Below, one piece after another: positions 1 to 8,977 of a DNA stretch of 64,000 nucleotides (positions are counted from its first letter, which is position 1; every line of letters starts with the position of its first letter). Where the stretch lies: contig CAVTOX010000025.1 in NCBI GenBank assembly GCA_963736425.1, forward strand, positions 17,029 through 81,028. Direction: 5' to 3'. The notes below the pieces were generated by a model that saw only the letters and a program-made list of their open reading frames with translations, was not told the origin of the DNA and ran no database searches. A program made the translations under genes and the position numbers. This DNA comes from Prado023 sp963736425. GTDB taxonomy: Bacteria; Actinomycetota; Actinomycetes; S36-B12; CAIYMF01.

Positions 1-962
1 TCTGCCGAGAACCGGGTTTCGACCGCGTTCCGGCAGTCGGCTCGGTCGAGTTCTCCGACTCGCTCGATCGCGGCTATGAGTTCGGCGTCGGAGTCGCAGA
101 CGAACCCGGTGGTTCCATCGTCGATGATCTCTGGTGCTGCACCCCACGGAAGCGTGAGGACGGGTGTGCCGCAGGCCAGGGACTCGATCATCACGAGACC
201 GAAGGGTTCGGGCCATCGGATTGGGTTGAGCAGCGCACGTGCCGACCCGAGCAACTCCAGCTTCTGCTCCATCCCCACTTCGCCTACGTAGCGCACCGAG
301 GAGTCGAGCAGGGGCTCGACCTGGGTGTGGAAGTAGTCGACCTCCAAGGGCTCGCGCATCTTGGCTGCGAGGACGAGCTCGACGCCGGCCTCATGTGCCG
401 CGAGCGCCGCCTCCCGGGCCCCTTTGTCCGGGGAGAACCGGCCCAGGAAGAGCAGGAAGTCGCCATCGCCTGCGCCGACAGGGAAGTCATCGGGTCGCAC
501 GCCGTGATGGATGACCGCGGACACCGGCACGGTGCTGCGTGAGGCGTGGTCGTGGGAGATCGCGATGACCGCCACCGGGGGGACAATCCTCGAGTAGATC
601 TCGTTGACCTCGGTTGAGAACACCCCGTGGTTGGTCGTGACGACCTGGCCGCGGCACCGGCCCTGCGCATACACCGGCCCGAGCATCGTGTGGTCGTGGA
701 TGATGTCGAAGTCCGCGACCTCGTCGTAGGCGTGGATCACGTGGTGCAGCTCGATCATCGACTGCCCCAACAGGTCCAGGTCCGACCTTGCGCGGACCCA
801 GGCCCGGGGCACCGGGCAGGTGCTGTCCCCGGTCGTGTACAGCAGCACGTCGTGCCCTGCCTTCAGGAACCCGGTGGCCAGCCGGTCGACGACGCCCTCG
901 CTGCCGCCGTAGGCGGGCGGGGGTACCGGCAACCAGGGTGCTGCGACAAGGGCGATGCGCAT
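1..962 (-). CDS. Glycosyltransferase family 4, C-terminus beyond window
   Basis: Reading leftward from ATG 962-960, the protein opens with MRIALVAAPWLPVPPPAYGG, the Rossmann start and glycine-rich loop of GT-B enzymes. It continues with a middle segment (LLFLGRFSPDKGAREA) and the GT4 donor-binding motif EPFGLVMIESLACGTPVL near residue 250, with the two glutamates seven residues apart that hold the nucleotide-sugar. About 320 residues are present and the frame is still open at base 1. GT4 enzymes transfer sugars from NDP- or UDP-sugars to glycans, lipids or trehalose-like acceptors in the cytoplasm; the acceptor cannot be read here. It is divergent from the HAD-GH65 gene, with about 140 bp between them holding the promoters. 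Identification is firm, substrate unknown. Confidence 0.9.
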   Translation of the reverse strand, partial: MRIALVAAPWLPVPPPAYGGSEGVVDRLATGFLKAGHDVLLYTTGDSTCPVPRAWVRARSDLDLLGQSMIELHHVIHAYDEVADFDIIHDHTMLGPVYAQGRCRGQVVTTNHGVFSTEVNEIYSRIVPPVAVIAISHDHASRSTVPVSAVIHHGVRPDDFPVGAGDGDFLLFLGRFSPDKGAREAALAAHEAGVELVLAAKMREPLEVDYFHTQVEPLLDSSVRYVGEVGMEQKLELLGSARALLNPIRWPEPFGLVMIESLACGTPVLTLPWGAAPEIIDDGTTGFVCDSDAELIAAIERVGELDRADCRNAVETRFSA

Positions 963-1101
963 CGTTCGACCCTCTGGCGGCGGCTGTCGTCGTCCCGTGT
1001 CGGAGATGGCCGATCGTGGCGTCCGCTACCGTCTCGGTTGTAGCATGCGCGTAGCCCACGGGGGTAGGGGCTTCCGTTCCTCCTGGTGGAGGGGTGCCAG
1101 C

Positions 1102-3528
1102 ATGACGATCGACCTCGGCACCGCCGACGGCCCCGGGGGGAGCCGGGTTTGGCAGGGCTACGAGGCCATGCTGTTCGACCTCGACGGGGTGATCACCCGG
1201 ACCGCTACCCTGCACGCGGCGGCGTGGAAGCGGCTGTTCGACGAGTTCCTGGCCGACTGGGCCACGCGCGAGGGCGTCACCTTCGAACCCTTCGACATCG
1301 ATCGTGACTACCGGGCCCATGTCGACGGTCGACCGCGCTACGACGGGGTCGCTGCGTTCCTGGGCTCCAGAGGGATCCTCCTGGCCCCTGGGACGCCGGA
1401 CGATCCCCCTGACCGCCTTACGTGTTGCGGGCTGGGCAACCGGAAGAATGCCTACCTCGCTGAGGAGCTGGCCACGAGCGGTGTCGAGGTCTTCGCCGAC
1501 ACGGTGCAACTGCTCGATGCTCTGCGGGCTGCGGGCAAGCTGCTGGCCGTCGTGTCGGCCAGTGAGAACTGCACGGCGATGCTGGACCGGGCGGGCCTCT
1601 TGGATCGCTTCGACGTCCGGGTCACCGGCGTGGAGGCCCGGCGTTGGGGCCTCGCAGGCAAGCCGGCGCCGGACACGTACCTCAAGGCGGCGGAACTGCT
1701 GGGCGTGGCACCGTCGCATGCGATCGTCTTCGAGGACGCCATCTCCGGGGTGCAGGCTGGGCGGTCCGGTGGCTTCGGGCTGGTCGTCGGTGTGGACCGG
1801 CGCGGGAAGCCCGAGGCGCTGGCAGGCAGTGGCGCCGACATGGTGCTCGACGACCTGACCGAGTTGCTGCGGTTGACCCCCGCGCAGGTGTTCGCCGGCC
1901 CCGGCCGGCCGACTGACGTCCTCTTCGAGGGCATCGTCGTGTGCCCGCCACAGGGCGGGGCGCGCGGGCTTCTGGACGGTCCCGCCTTGGACGGCGTCAT
2001 CCAGCGGCTGCGCGACCTCGGCATCGACATCGTGGTGGCCGGTCACGACCCGCCGCTGGATGTGGCGCAGCTGACCCAGCGATTGGGTCGTCGCGGTATT
2101 GGTGCCGGGCTGGTGCTCGTCGTCGGCTGGCTGTGGCAGTTCGCGCTTCCGGCGGCCGCCACCCGCGCGGTGGTCGTGTCGGTCCTGCCGCGTCGCCCCG
2201 CCGGGCCACCGCGGTCGATGCGGTGGATGGGCGGTGCCATGGAAGCCTGCGTCGCGCTGCTGGCCGATCAGGCCGACAGGCGGGCCGCCGGCGTCGTGCC
2301 GAGCGTCGACGAGGACCCGGCCTGGACGATCACGGTGTCGGGGGACGACCCTGCGCAGCGGCGCGCCCACCAGGCGCTGCTCACGGTCGCCGACACCCGG
2401 TTCGGCACCAGGGGGATCAGGGAGGAGGAGGGCCTCGGTGCGCTGCCCCGGGTGCTGGCGGGCGGTGTCTTCGACGACTCGACTGAGCCCCCGACGCTAC
2501 TTGAGGGGCCGGGCTGGACGGGGTTGCACCTGCTGCAGCGCTTGGACCTCCGGCGTGACCGGCGCACCTTCGACCTGCGCAGCGGGGTGCTGTACCGCGA
2601 GCAGGCCGCCACCCCGATTGCGCTGCGGTCGCTGCGGTTCGCCTCACTGGAACGACCTGGGTGCTTCGCGCTGCGGGCCGAGGGCGCCCCGGAGTGGATG
2701 CACGTGGGAACCGCGCTGATCCCGCCGGCCACGGATGGCACCTTCGAGCGTCGGCAACTGGGGGAGAGGTCCACGGCCGAGGTGCGCACGGACGCCGGGG
2801 GTGCGATCGCGGCCGCGACCGTGCAGCAGGAGCGCACCGCGGCCGGGCGGCGCATCGTCGACAGGCTGGCCAGCTTCGTCGGGGACCCCGACGGGATGAC
2901 GCCGAAGCGGGAGGCGTTCGCTGGGCTGGAGCGCGCGGCGGGTGTCGGCTTCGCCGGTCTGCTGGCCGAGCAGCGGGCGGCGTGGGCCCGGCGGTGGGAC
3001 GATGCGCTGGTCTGCATCGACGGCGACCCTGAGCTCGAGCTGGCGGTCCGGTTCGGGCTGTTCCACCTGATGGCCTCTGTGCCGACGTCCGGCGAGGCGG
3101 TGGTGGGACCGCGGGGGCTCAGCGGGCCCAGCTATCGCGGTCACGTGTTCTGGGATGCCGACGTGTTCGTGCTGCCCTTCCTGGCCGCGACCTGCCCGCC
3201 CGCGGCGCGCGCGATGCTCGAGTACCGGATCCGTCGCCTCGAGCCCGCACGACAGGCAGCAGCCCAGCGGGGGTACCGCGGGGCGCGGTTCCCCTGGGAG
3301 TCCGCGCGGACCGGCGTCGACGTGACCCCGAGCGAGGACCGCCCGCTCAGCGGCCCGGTCATCCCGATCCTGACCGGGGAGCACGAGGAGCACATCGTCG
3401 CCGACGTCGCGTGGGCCGCCGTGGCAGTACGCCGACTGGACCGGCGACGACACCCTGCTGACCGGGCCCGGACGCCCGCTCGTTCTGGACACGGCCCGCT
3501 ACTGGGCCTCGCGGGTGCGCCTGGATGA
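1102..3528 (+). CDS. HAD (beta-phosphoglucomutase-like) - GH65 fusion, OtsB1-like, N-terminal part before frameshift
   Basis: ATG 1102 follows a GGAGG-type site at about 1087. Residues about 20-240 form a HAD phosphatase/mutase domain: nucleophile motif AMLFDLDGVITR, then VVSASENC and the acidic motif IVFEDAISGVQAG. A diverged linker of about 100 residues follows, where mycobacterial OtsB1 (Rv2006) carries a trehalose-phosphatase domain. From about residue 440 the GH65 N-terminal and start of the (alpha/alpha)6 barrel appear (YRGHVFWDADVFVLPFL). At about 3420 an extra base (GCCGCCGTGG where GCCGCCTGGCAG would be expected) throws the frame, and the last 36 residues are out-of-frame. GH65 enzymes are phosphorolytic or hydrolytic on maltose, trehalose or kojibiose. 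The intact protein would be about 1095 aa. Confidence 0.82.
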   Translation: MTIDLGTADGPGGSRVWQGYEAMLFDLDGVITRTATLHAAAWKRLFDEFLADWATREGVTFEPFDIDRDYRAHVDGRPRYDGVAAFLGSRGILLAPGTPDDPPDRLTCCGLGNRKNAYLAEELATSGVEVFADTVQLLDALRAAGKLLAVVSASENCTAMLDRAGLLDRFDVRVTGVEARRWGLAGKPAPDTYLKAAELLGVAPSHAIVFEDAISGVQAGRSGGFGLVVGVDRRGKPEALAGSGADMVLDDLTELLRLTPAQVFAGPGRPTDVLFEGIVVCPPQGGARGLLDGPALDGVIQRLRDLGIDIVVAGHDPPLDVAQLTQRLGRRGIGAGLVLVVGWLWQFALPAAATRAVVVSVLPRRPAGPPRSMRWMGGAMEACVALLADQADRRAAGVVPSVDEDPAWTITVSGDDPAQRRAHQALLTVADTRFGTRGIREEEGLGALPRVLAGGVFDDSTEPPTLLEGPGWTGLHLLQRLDLRRDRRTFDLRSGVLYREQAATPIALRSLRFASLERPGCFALRAEGAPEWMHVGTALIPPATDGTFERRQLGERSTAEVRTDAGGAIAAATVQQERTAAGRRIVDRLASFVGDPDGMTPKREAFAGLERAAGVGFAGLLAEQRAAWARRWDDALVCIDGDPELELAVRFGLFHLMASVPTSGEAVVGPRGLSGPSYRGHVFWDADVFVLPFLAATCPPAARAMLEYRIRRLEPARQAAAQRGYRGARFPWESARTGVDVTPSEDRPLSGPVIPILTGEHEEHIVADVAWAAVAVRRLDRRRHPADRARTPARSGHGPLLGLAGAPG

Positions 3529-4387
3529 CGCAGGCGGCCACATCGACGACGTCATCGGGCCCGACGAGTACCACGAGCGCGTGGACGACAACGTCTTCAC
3601 CAACGTGATGGCCCGCTGGAACCTGCGCCACGCTGCCGAGCTCGCGCAGGCCGGGGGCGACGTGCCCGCCGACGAGATCGCGCACTGGCGGCACATCGCC
3701 GACACACTCGTGGACAACTACGACGCGCATACTGGGTTGTATGAGCAGTTCGACGGGTACTACGCCCTCGAGCCACTGATGATCAGCGACGTCGCCGAGA
3801 CCCCGGTCGCCGCCGACCTCCTGTTTGGCCGCCCCCGGATCAGCGGCTCGCAGGTGATCAAGCAGCCCGACGTTCTGATGCTGCACCACCTCGTCCCCGA
3901 GGAGACCGAACCGGGCTCCCTGCGATCGAACCTCGAGTTCTACGAGCCACGCTGCGCCCACGGCAGCTCACTGTCCCCGGCCATCCACGCCGCCCTGCTC
4001 GCACGCGACGGCCGACCCGACGAGGCGCTGCGCCTGTTCCGGATGGCCTGCCGGCTCGACCTGGACAACCTGACCGGGACAACCGCGTGGGGGCTGCACC
4101 TGGCCACATTCGGCGGGGTGTGGCAGGCCCTGGTATTCGGCTTCGCCGGCATCCGACCGCAGCGCTCAGGCCTGGTGATCGACCCCCACATTCCCACCGG
4201 GTGGGACCAGTTGCGCGTCCGACTGCAACACCACGGCCGGAAGTTGGAGGTGCGGGCCTCGCCCGCCACGCTGCACGTGACCAGCGACGCCCCCCTCGAC
4301 GTCACCGTCCCAGGCGCCGGGACGGCCGAGGTCACCCCCCGAGGGCAGCGGTGGAGCCGGACCCCAGACGGCTGGCGGCGGCAATGA
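3515..4387 (+). CDS. GH65 catalytic C-terminal part, continuation after frameshift
   Basis: This frame continues the preceding protein: immediately after the break at about 3420 it reads WQYADWTGDDTLLTG, then the GH65 catalytic segment VIGPDEYHERVDDNVFTN with the general-acid Glu, KQPDVLMLHH for phosphate or substrate binding, and the C-terminal beta-sandwich up to TGA 4385-4387. A gene finder would start it at GTG 3515, but no ribosome site supports that, so it is probably not made separately. Either the gene is a recent pseudogene or the assembly has a one-base insertion. Its stop overlaps the start of the universal stress gene (ATGA), so the two form one transcription unit. Confidence 0.8.
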   Translation: MRLDDAGGHIDDVIGPDEYHERVDDNVFTNVMARWNLRHAAELAQAGGDVPADEIAHWRHIADTLVDNYDAHTGLYEQFDGYYALEPLMISDVAETPVAADLLFGRPRISGSQVIKQPDVLMLHHLVPEETEPGSLRSNLEFYEPRCAHGSSLSPAIHAALLARDGRPDEALRLFRMACRLDLDNLTGTTAWGLHLATFGGVWQALVFGFAGIRPQRSGLVIDPHIPTGWDQLRVRLQHHGRKLEVRASPATLHVTSDAPLDVTVPGAGTAEVTPRGQRWSRTPDGWRRQ

Positions 4388-5172
4388 ACACCGTCCTGGC
4401 AGCCGTCGACAACACCCCCGCCGCGCGCTGCGTCCTGGCCACCGCGCAGGCAGTCAGCCAGGCGCTGCACCGTGACACGCGGGCGCTGTACGTCGGCGAA
4501 TCCTCGGGCCACGCGGCCGAGTACGCACAGGAGTACGGCCTACCCCTCCTCGTGGTACCCGGCCGACCCGACGTCCAGATCATCGAGGCTGGTGAGCATC
4601 CGGACGTGGATCTCGTGGTCCTGGCGCTGCACGGCCTTCCCGGCCGGAACGAACCGGGGCACACCGCCCGCGCAGTCGCCACCCACCTGACCAAACCGGT
4701 CCTTGTCGTCCCCCCCGATGCGCCGATCCGCGAGACCCCACGCAGGGTGCTCATCCCGCTCGACGGCACACGCGGCGTCAGCGCAGCTGTACGGCCCTTG
4801 ATCGCCGCTTACGTCGCGGCAGGGGCCGAGGTCATCGCCGTCCACGTCTTCGAGCCGCACACCGTCCCCATGTTCCTCGACGGCGTGCCCGACGAGATCG
4901 CGTGGCGCGACGAGTTCCTGTCCCGGCACTGCGCCGATCTCGGAATCCGCCTCGAGACACGCCCGGGACCCACTGTCCTGGCACTGCTGGATGTCGCTGC
5001 CACCGAGGACGTCGACGTCATCGCTCTCGGCTGGCGCCAGAACCTGGCACCAGAGCACGCGAATGTCGTGCGCGAGGTGCTCCAACGGGCGCGGCGCCCC
5101 GTCGCCCTGATCCCACGGGGCCAGCGGCGCGACCAGGAGGATGCCCAGCCGGTCGGGTTCTCTGTTCGGTGA
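4384..5172 (+). CDS. Universal stress protein (tandem UspA-like), 262 aa
   Basis: Start ATG 4384 overlaps the TGA of the GH65 gene, indicating translational coupling. The N-terminal half has the Usp opening MNTVLAAVDNTPAARCVLATA and a strand PVLVVPPDAP. The second half restarts with RRVLIPLDGTRGVSAA and ends with the family-typical strand RPVALIPRG, so this is a two-domain Usp. The ATP-loop pattern G-2x-G-9x-G(S/T) is poorly preserved. Such proteins help actinobacteria survive hypoxia and stasis; coupling to a disaccharide-acting enzyme suggests stress-linked storage-sugar use (inference). Confidence 0.85.
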   Translation: MNTVLAAVDNTPAARCVLATAQAVSQALHRDTRALYVGESSGHAAEYAQEYGLPLLVVPGRPDVQIIEAGEHPDVDLVVLALHGLPGRNEPGHTARAVATHLTKPVLVVPPDAPIRETPRRVLIPLDGTRGVSAAVRPLIAAYVAAGAEVIAVHVFEPHTVPMFLDGVPDEIAWRDEFLSRHCADLGIRLETRPGPTVLALLDVAATEDVDVIALGWRQNLAPEHANVVREVLQRARRPVALIPRGQRRDQEDAQPVGFSVR

Positions 5173-5495
5173 ACCCGTCGAGGTCGATCAGGTCCCCGGG
5201 GGTGCTGTGCACTGCGTCGCCCATGCCATCGAGGTGTCCGCGATTCCGGGCACGCTTCACCCTGAGCCATGGGGTCCTGGTGGGGACGTTCTGCTCTGGT
5301 GTCGGCCGCCGCCGGGTGGGACGGTGAGCGTGGAGACGGGTTGGGAGATGGGTCGCGATGCCAGTCCCGATGGCAGGTGGTCGGCGGGATGGGCCGCACG
5401 GCAGCGGTGACTCCAGCGGTCGTGTTGGGCTAGGCGGGTTGCTGACCACGCTTGGTGGTGTCGACCAAGCACCGGGGAAGGCCCGGGTTGCGGCG
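5173..5495. other. Intergenic stretch with no convincing gene
   Basis: About 320 bp between the stress protein and the ABC exporter. Open frames cross it on both strands but none has a protein-like composition or a ribosome site. It probably holds the exporter promoter. An upstream extension of the ATPase frame to ATG 5358 remains open but looks non-coding. Confidence 0.5.
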
Positions 5496-6407
5496 GTGAT
5501 CAGCGTCGAGGGCTTGGGCAAGGTGTATGGGCAGACGCGTGCCGTGGATGGGGTGTCGCTCGAGGTGGGGGCGGGGGAGATCTTCGGGATCATCGGACCG
5601 AACGGGGCGGGCAAGACCACGACCGTGGAGTGCTTGGAGGGGTTGCGGGTTCCCGACGAGGGTCGGGTCCGGGTCCTGGGTCTGGATCCGCAGCGGCAGG
5701 GAGACGCGCTGCGCGAGCGGATCGGCGCCCAGCTGCAGGAGAGTGCGCTTCCCGCGCGGCTGCGGGTCGGCGAGGCGATGGCCCTGTTCGCGTCGTTCTA
5801 CGCCCACCCGCTGCCGTCCCAGGCGCTGCTCGACGAGCTCGGGTTGGCCGATCGGGTGCGGGTCGCGTGGGGGGATCTGTCGGGCGGTCAGCGCCAACGA
5901 CTGGCTATCGCCCTGGCGCTGGTGGGTGATCCCGATGTGGTGTTCTTCGATGAGTTGACCTCGGGCCTGGACCCGCAGGCCCGGCGCGCGACGTGGGACC
6001 TGGTCAGCGGAGTGCGGGTGCGGGGCAAGACCATCGTCCTGACGACGCACTTCATGGAGGAGGCCGAGCGACTCTGCGACCGGGTGCTGATCATCGACCA
6101 CGGGCAGGTGGTTGCCCTGGACACCCCGGGGAACCTGGTGGAGTCCCTGGCCGCGGAGCACCGGGTCAGCTTCGAGTGTGCGGGGGCCGGTGACGAGGTC
6201 CTGGGCGCCCTGCGCACCCTGCCCACGGTGGCCCGGGTGGAACGGTCCGGGGACCGGGTGATCGTGCACAGCCAGTCCGACCGGTCGCTGCCCGAGATCC
6301 TGGGCATCCTCGACCGGGCTGGGGTGTCCTACCGCGACCTGCGCACCGAGCAGCCGTCCCTCGAGGACGTGTTCCTGGCCCTGACCGGCCGTGAGATGCG
6401 GGCGTGA
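5496..6407 (+). CDS. ABC transporter ATP-binding protein (drug/antibiotic exporter type)
   Basis: Start placed at GTG 5496 (VISVEGLGKVYGQ), because ABC ATPases of this type begin a few residues before the A-loop tyrosine; in-frame ATG 5358 would add 46 low-complexity residues. Walker A GPNGAGKTT lies at about residues 34-42, the signature is LSGGQRQR, Walker B reads VVFFDELTSGLDP and the switch histidine lies in LTTHFMEEAERL. A C-terminal DrrA-like extension (PSLEDVFLALTGREMRA) marks the two-component exporter class. It powers the membrane partner encoded immediately downstream (4-bp overlap region). The exported compound cannot be inferred. Confidence 0.9.
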   Translation: MISVEGLGKVYGQTRAVDGVSLEVGAGEIFGIIGPNGAGKTTTVECLEGLRVPDEGRVRVLGLDPQRQGDALRERIGAQLQESALPARLRVGEAMALFASFYAHPLPSQALLDELGLADRVRVAWGDLSGGQRQRLAIALALVGDPDVVFFDELTSGLDPQARRATWDLVSGVRVRGKTIVLTTHFMEEAERLCDRVLIIDHGQVVALDTPGNLVESLAAEHRVSFECAGAGDEVLGALRTLPTVARVERSGDRVIVHSQSDRSLPEILGILDRAGVSYRDLRTEQPSLEDVFLALTGREMRA

Positions 6408-7177
6408 TGGCCATGGCGACGCGGACGCGGGTGACCCGGGGGCTGGTGCCCCTGATGGTCGTGCAGGCCAAGCTGTACGTGCGGGAACCGGTCGCGACGT
6501 TCTTCACGATCGCGTTCGCCCCCCTGCTGCTGGTCCTGTTCGGGCTGATCTACGGCAACGAGCCGACCGACCTGTTCGACGGCCGCGGTTCCATGGATGT
6601 CACGGTCCCGGCCTACATCGGGCTGGTCATCGTCACTGTCGCGCTGATCGGCATCCCCATCCAAACGGCCACCAACCGTGAGATGGGCGTGCTGCGCCGG
6701 TACCGGGTCACCCCGATGCGCCCGATCACCTACCTGATCGCCGACGTGTCCGCGTACTACCTGATGACCCTGACCGGCACGATCCTGCTCATCGCGGTGG
6801 GAGCGGTGGCGTTCGGGGTCCGGCTGGAGGGTAGCCTGCCCGCCGTCCTGGCCGGGTTCACCCTCTGCGCCCTCGCGTTCTTCGCGCTGGGTTACCTGCT
6901 GGCCGGGGTGGCACCCTCCGCGCGGGTCGCCCAGACCATCGGCATGGTCGTCGCCTACCCGATGATGTTCCTCTCCGGGGCCTCCCTTCCCCTGGAACTG
7001 CTCCCACCTGGGCTGCGGCACGCTGCGGACTTCATCCCCCTGACCTACGTCGTGAAACTCATGCGCGGCCTGTGGTTCGCTGATCCCTGGGCAAGCCTCT
7101 GGCTGCCCATCCTGGTCCTCACCGGCATCCTCATCCTGGCCACCACGGTCTCCGCCCGCGTGTTCCGCTGGCAGTAA
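6407..7177 (+). CDS. ABC-2 type permease of the exporter
   Basis: ATG 6407 overlaps the ATPase stop (TGATG), so both subunits are translated together. The protein has a short cytoplasmic N-terminus and six hydrophobic stretches, with the ABC-2 features GVLRRYRVTPMRP in the first cytoplasmic loop and the conserved segment MVVAYPMMFLSGASLPLELL before the last helices. At 256 aa it is the usual size. Together with the upstream ATPase it should form a homodimeric-membrane exporter of DrrAB or YadGH type. Confidence 0.9.
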   Translation: MAMATRTRVTRGLVPLMVVQAKLYVREPVATFFTIAFAPLLLVLFGLIYGNEPTDLFDGRGSMDVTVPAYIGLVIVTVALIGIPIQTATNREMGVLRRYRVTPMRPITYLIADVSAYYLMTLTGTILLIAVGAVAFGVRLEGSLPAVLAGFTLCALAFFALGYLLAGVAPSARVAQTIGMVVAYPMMFLSGASLPLELLPPGLRHAADFIPLTYVVKLMRGLWFADPWASLWLPILVLTGILILATTVSARVFRWQ

Positions 7178-7306
7178 CCCGACAGAGCAGCCCGGTCCGC
7201 GACCGTGATCCTGCTGAGTAGGGCCAGTCTCTTCCTCCGTCCCTTCTGCGCGCCTCCGGCAGGATCTTCTTCGGCAGCGAACGGACCCCGACCAGAGCCG
7301 TTACCG

Positions 7307-7325
7307 TGAGGTTACCCTAGCCTTA
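7307..7325 (+). promoter_or_regulatory. DtxR/IdeR-type iron box
   Basis: TGAGGTTACCCTAGCCTTA matches 16 of 19 positions of the actinobacterial consensus TWAGGTTAGSCTAACCTWA, by hand comparison. It lies 24 bp before ATG 7350, over the expected -35 region, where an Fe2+-loaded DtxR/IdeR repressor would block transcription. No dtxR gene is in the window, so regulation is inferred. Confidence 0.55.
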
Positions 7326-7337
7326 CCGAGTGTCGGT

Positions 7338-7343
7338 TAGAGT
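7338..7343 (+). promoter_or_regulatory. -10 element for a leaderless transcript
   Basis: TAGAGT fits the actinobacterial TANNNT -10 motif and ends six bases before ATG 7350, the spacing expected when transcription starts at the A of the start codon. The iron-box-like site lies just upstream. Confidence 0.4.
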
Positions 7344-7349
7344 GGGGAC

Positions 7350-7547
7350 ATGACACCGAACACGAAGAAGCCGCTCAATGACAGGCCAGTGCCACGCAAG
7401 GAGCAGCATGAGGTCGGGCACGCGTTCGACGGCCAGCGCTGGAACGGCTACGCCTGGGAGCCAGCGGGCGCTGAGGGGGTCGCCAGTGTCCCCGCACCGC
7501 GTCAGCACCACGACCCCGAGCCGGTCGTGATGTACCCGGCCAAGTAG
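7350..7547 (+). CDS. Small hydrophilic protein, 65 aa, possible iron-regulated gene
   Basis: ATG 7350 is preceded by GTGGGGAC and a good -10 element. The protein is charged, has no membrane segment and no cysteine, with the central motif FDGQRWNGYAWEP and a C-terminus PVVMYPAK. I do not recognise the family. The strong promoter architecture (iron-box match plus -10) is the main reason to regard it as real; the opposite-strand frame over the same DNA is less protein-like. Confidence 0.55.
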   Translation: MTPNTKKPLNDRPVPRKEQHEVGHAFDGQRWNGYAWEPAGAEGVASVPAPRQHHDPEPVVMYPAK

Positions 7548-7707
7548 TCCGCCGTTGACCGGTTCGAGTTTCCTGGTGGAGTGCACGATGGCGACCACGT
7601 CACCGATGCGTCAGCGTTGGTTCAGCCATCTGCGACGCTGGTCGGGAGGGTGCTCGGTGCTGCTGGCCTCGGGCTGGTGCAGCTGGTGCTGCCCGGCCTG
7701 ACCTGGC

Positions 7708-7908
7708 CTACCGTCGGAAGATGAAGAAGTGGGTGAACAGTGGGTGCCCCTGGGGGACGTACTCGGACTGCCCAGTGGATTCCACCTGCACGACCGAGTG
7801 ACTGTGCACCTCCCAGCCGCCCGCCACGCGCTCGCTGAGCATCTTGTTGACGGTCGACCGACCGTCCTCATTGCCATATGCGGTGACCAGGCCCACTTCG
7901 TACTCCAT
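7708..7908 (-). CDS. DUF4177-like small protein, 66 aa
   Basis: From ATG 7908 the protein begins MEYEVGLVTAYGN, contains NKMLSERVAGGWEVHSH and ends FTHFFIFRR. This is the pattern of DUF4177-type proteins: an N-terminal strand, a helix leading to GWE, and a terminal strand with aromatic and arginine residues. Function is unknown in the family. Its start is coupled (TGATG) to an upstream frame that also looks coding. Confidence 0.7.
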   Translation of the reverse strand: MEYEVGLVTAYGNEDGRSTVNKMLSERVAGGWEVHSHSVVQVESTGQSEYVPQGHPLFTHFFIFRR

Positions 7909-8135
7909 CACCCCACGGTGGCCCAGCCTTCGACCGGAAGCAACTCCGCCCGGGCCTGCTCCCATCTGGCGGCGGCCAGGGCCTGGCCACGAGGCCGTTG
8001 ATGATCGCGATCTTCTCCTTGGGTAGCCGATGACCCGATTGCCGATCCGGTGTCCGCCGTCACCGGTCTCGGCGAGGACCAGGTCGCCCCGGTGGACGTC
8101 GTCGCGGGCCCGTCCGTCGAGAGTCCGGAGATCGA
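7908..8135 (-). pseudogene. Frameshifted small protein upstream of the DUF4177-like gene
   Basis: On the minus strand a coding-like segment reads GDLVLAETGDGGHRIGNRV, then changes frame at about 8005 (one C missing before AAGGAGAAG) into KEKIAIINGLVA, and again at about 7980 into LAAARWEQARAELLPVEGW, ending at TGA 7910-7908, which overlaps the next start codon. No start codon is evident upstream of about 8135. I read it as a real small gene of unknown function damaged by two or three indels, or by assembly error. Confidence 0.35.
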
Positions 8136-8211
8136 GTCACTGGGCACAACCCCCACACGGGAACGGCGGCAGTTGGCCCTTCCGAGCCCTCGGGTGCATG
8201 GAGTCCGGTGG

Positions 8212-8925
8212 CTATGGCGTCGCTGGTTCGCCCGCGTGGGGCAGGATCAGCCGGCAGGCGTCCGGGTCGGCGAAGGGCTGCAGGTCCACGCCGGCGTCGT
8301 CGCCGCCGAGCTGCGTGAGCGCGCCTTCGATGAGGCCCTGGTGGACCTGGCAGACGACCTCGGGATACCGGCGGGCGACGTCGAGCAGGGGGCAGCGGCG
8401 CAGCTGCACCGTCGCGTCGCCGGGGGAGTCGAGGGGGGCGAACCCGAGGTCCTCGAGGATGCCCAGGACCTCGGGTCGTGCGGCGGCGGTCGGGCCGGGG
8501 GCGGAGGTCGGCCCCATGGCCCGGTCCCGAACGATCTGCCGGCCCCACTCGACCCCGGCTGTGCGGGCCTCGTGTGTGGGGGTGGGGCTGGTGCGGATCA
8601 GGTGGGCGGCCAACGCTCCGGCCAGCGCCCCGTACTCCCGTACCCGGGCGTCGGGCTCCGGGTTATGCGGGTTGGCCCGGTAGTGCCAGGCGGGCCGCCC
8701 GCGCCCGGAGGTGCCCTGCCGGTGGCGCAGGGCCAGGCCGTCGTCGACGAGGGCGTCGAGATGCCCGCGCACCGTGTTGACGTGCTGGCTGAACGTCGTG
8801 GCCACGTGCTCGGCGCCGACCGGGCCGGCTTGGGACTGCAGGAACTCCAGGACCCGGGCACGCGCTGGCGACAACCCGGGCAGTGCACCGTCGTGCCGGA
8901 TGGGTCGAGGGCCATGATTTTCCAC
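8212..8925 (-). CDS. SufR-like metalloregulator (winged helix plus Fe-S-type cysteine domain)
   Basis: Start GTG 8925 (VENHGPRPIRHDG). The N-terminal third is a winged helix (QHVNTVRGHLDALVDDGL, then GRGRPAWHYRA beta-wing). The C-terminal part carries RRCPLLDVARRYPEVVC and a later DACRLIL: three cysteines in the arrangement of SufR-type repressors that bind an Fe-S cluster. It faces the DUF2249-hemerythrin-Rieske-cupin genes across about 50 bp and is the obvious candidate regulator. Loss of an NO- or O2-labile cluster relieving repression is inference from the family. Confidence 0.75.
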   Translation of the reverse strand: MENHGPRPIRHDGALPGLSPARARVLEFLQSQAGPVGAEHVATTFSQHVNTVRGHLDALVDDGLALRHRQGTSGRGRPAWHYRANPHNPEPDARVREYGALAGALAAHLIRTSPTPTHEARTAGVEWGRQIVRDRAMGPTSAPGPTAAARPEVLGILEDLGFAPLDSPGDATVQLRRCPLLDVARRYPEVVCQVHQGLIEGALTQLGGDDAGVDLQPFADPDACRLILPHAGEPATP

Positions 8926-8977
8926 AGAAGACAGTGTAGTATTTATGGAACCCGCCGACCAACACTTGGAGTCCAGC

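Noticed and set aside
487..2370. 627-codon minus-strand ORF over the GT4 and HAD-GH65 genes
   Set aside because: Arg/Gly/Pro/His-rich shadow translation; both real frames here have clear domain motifs.
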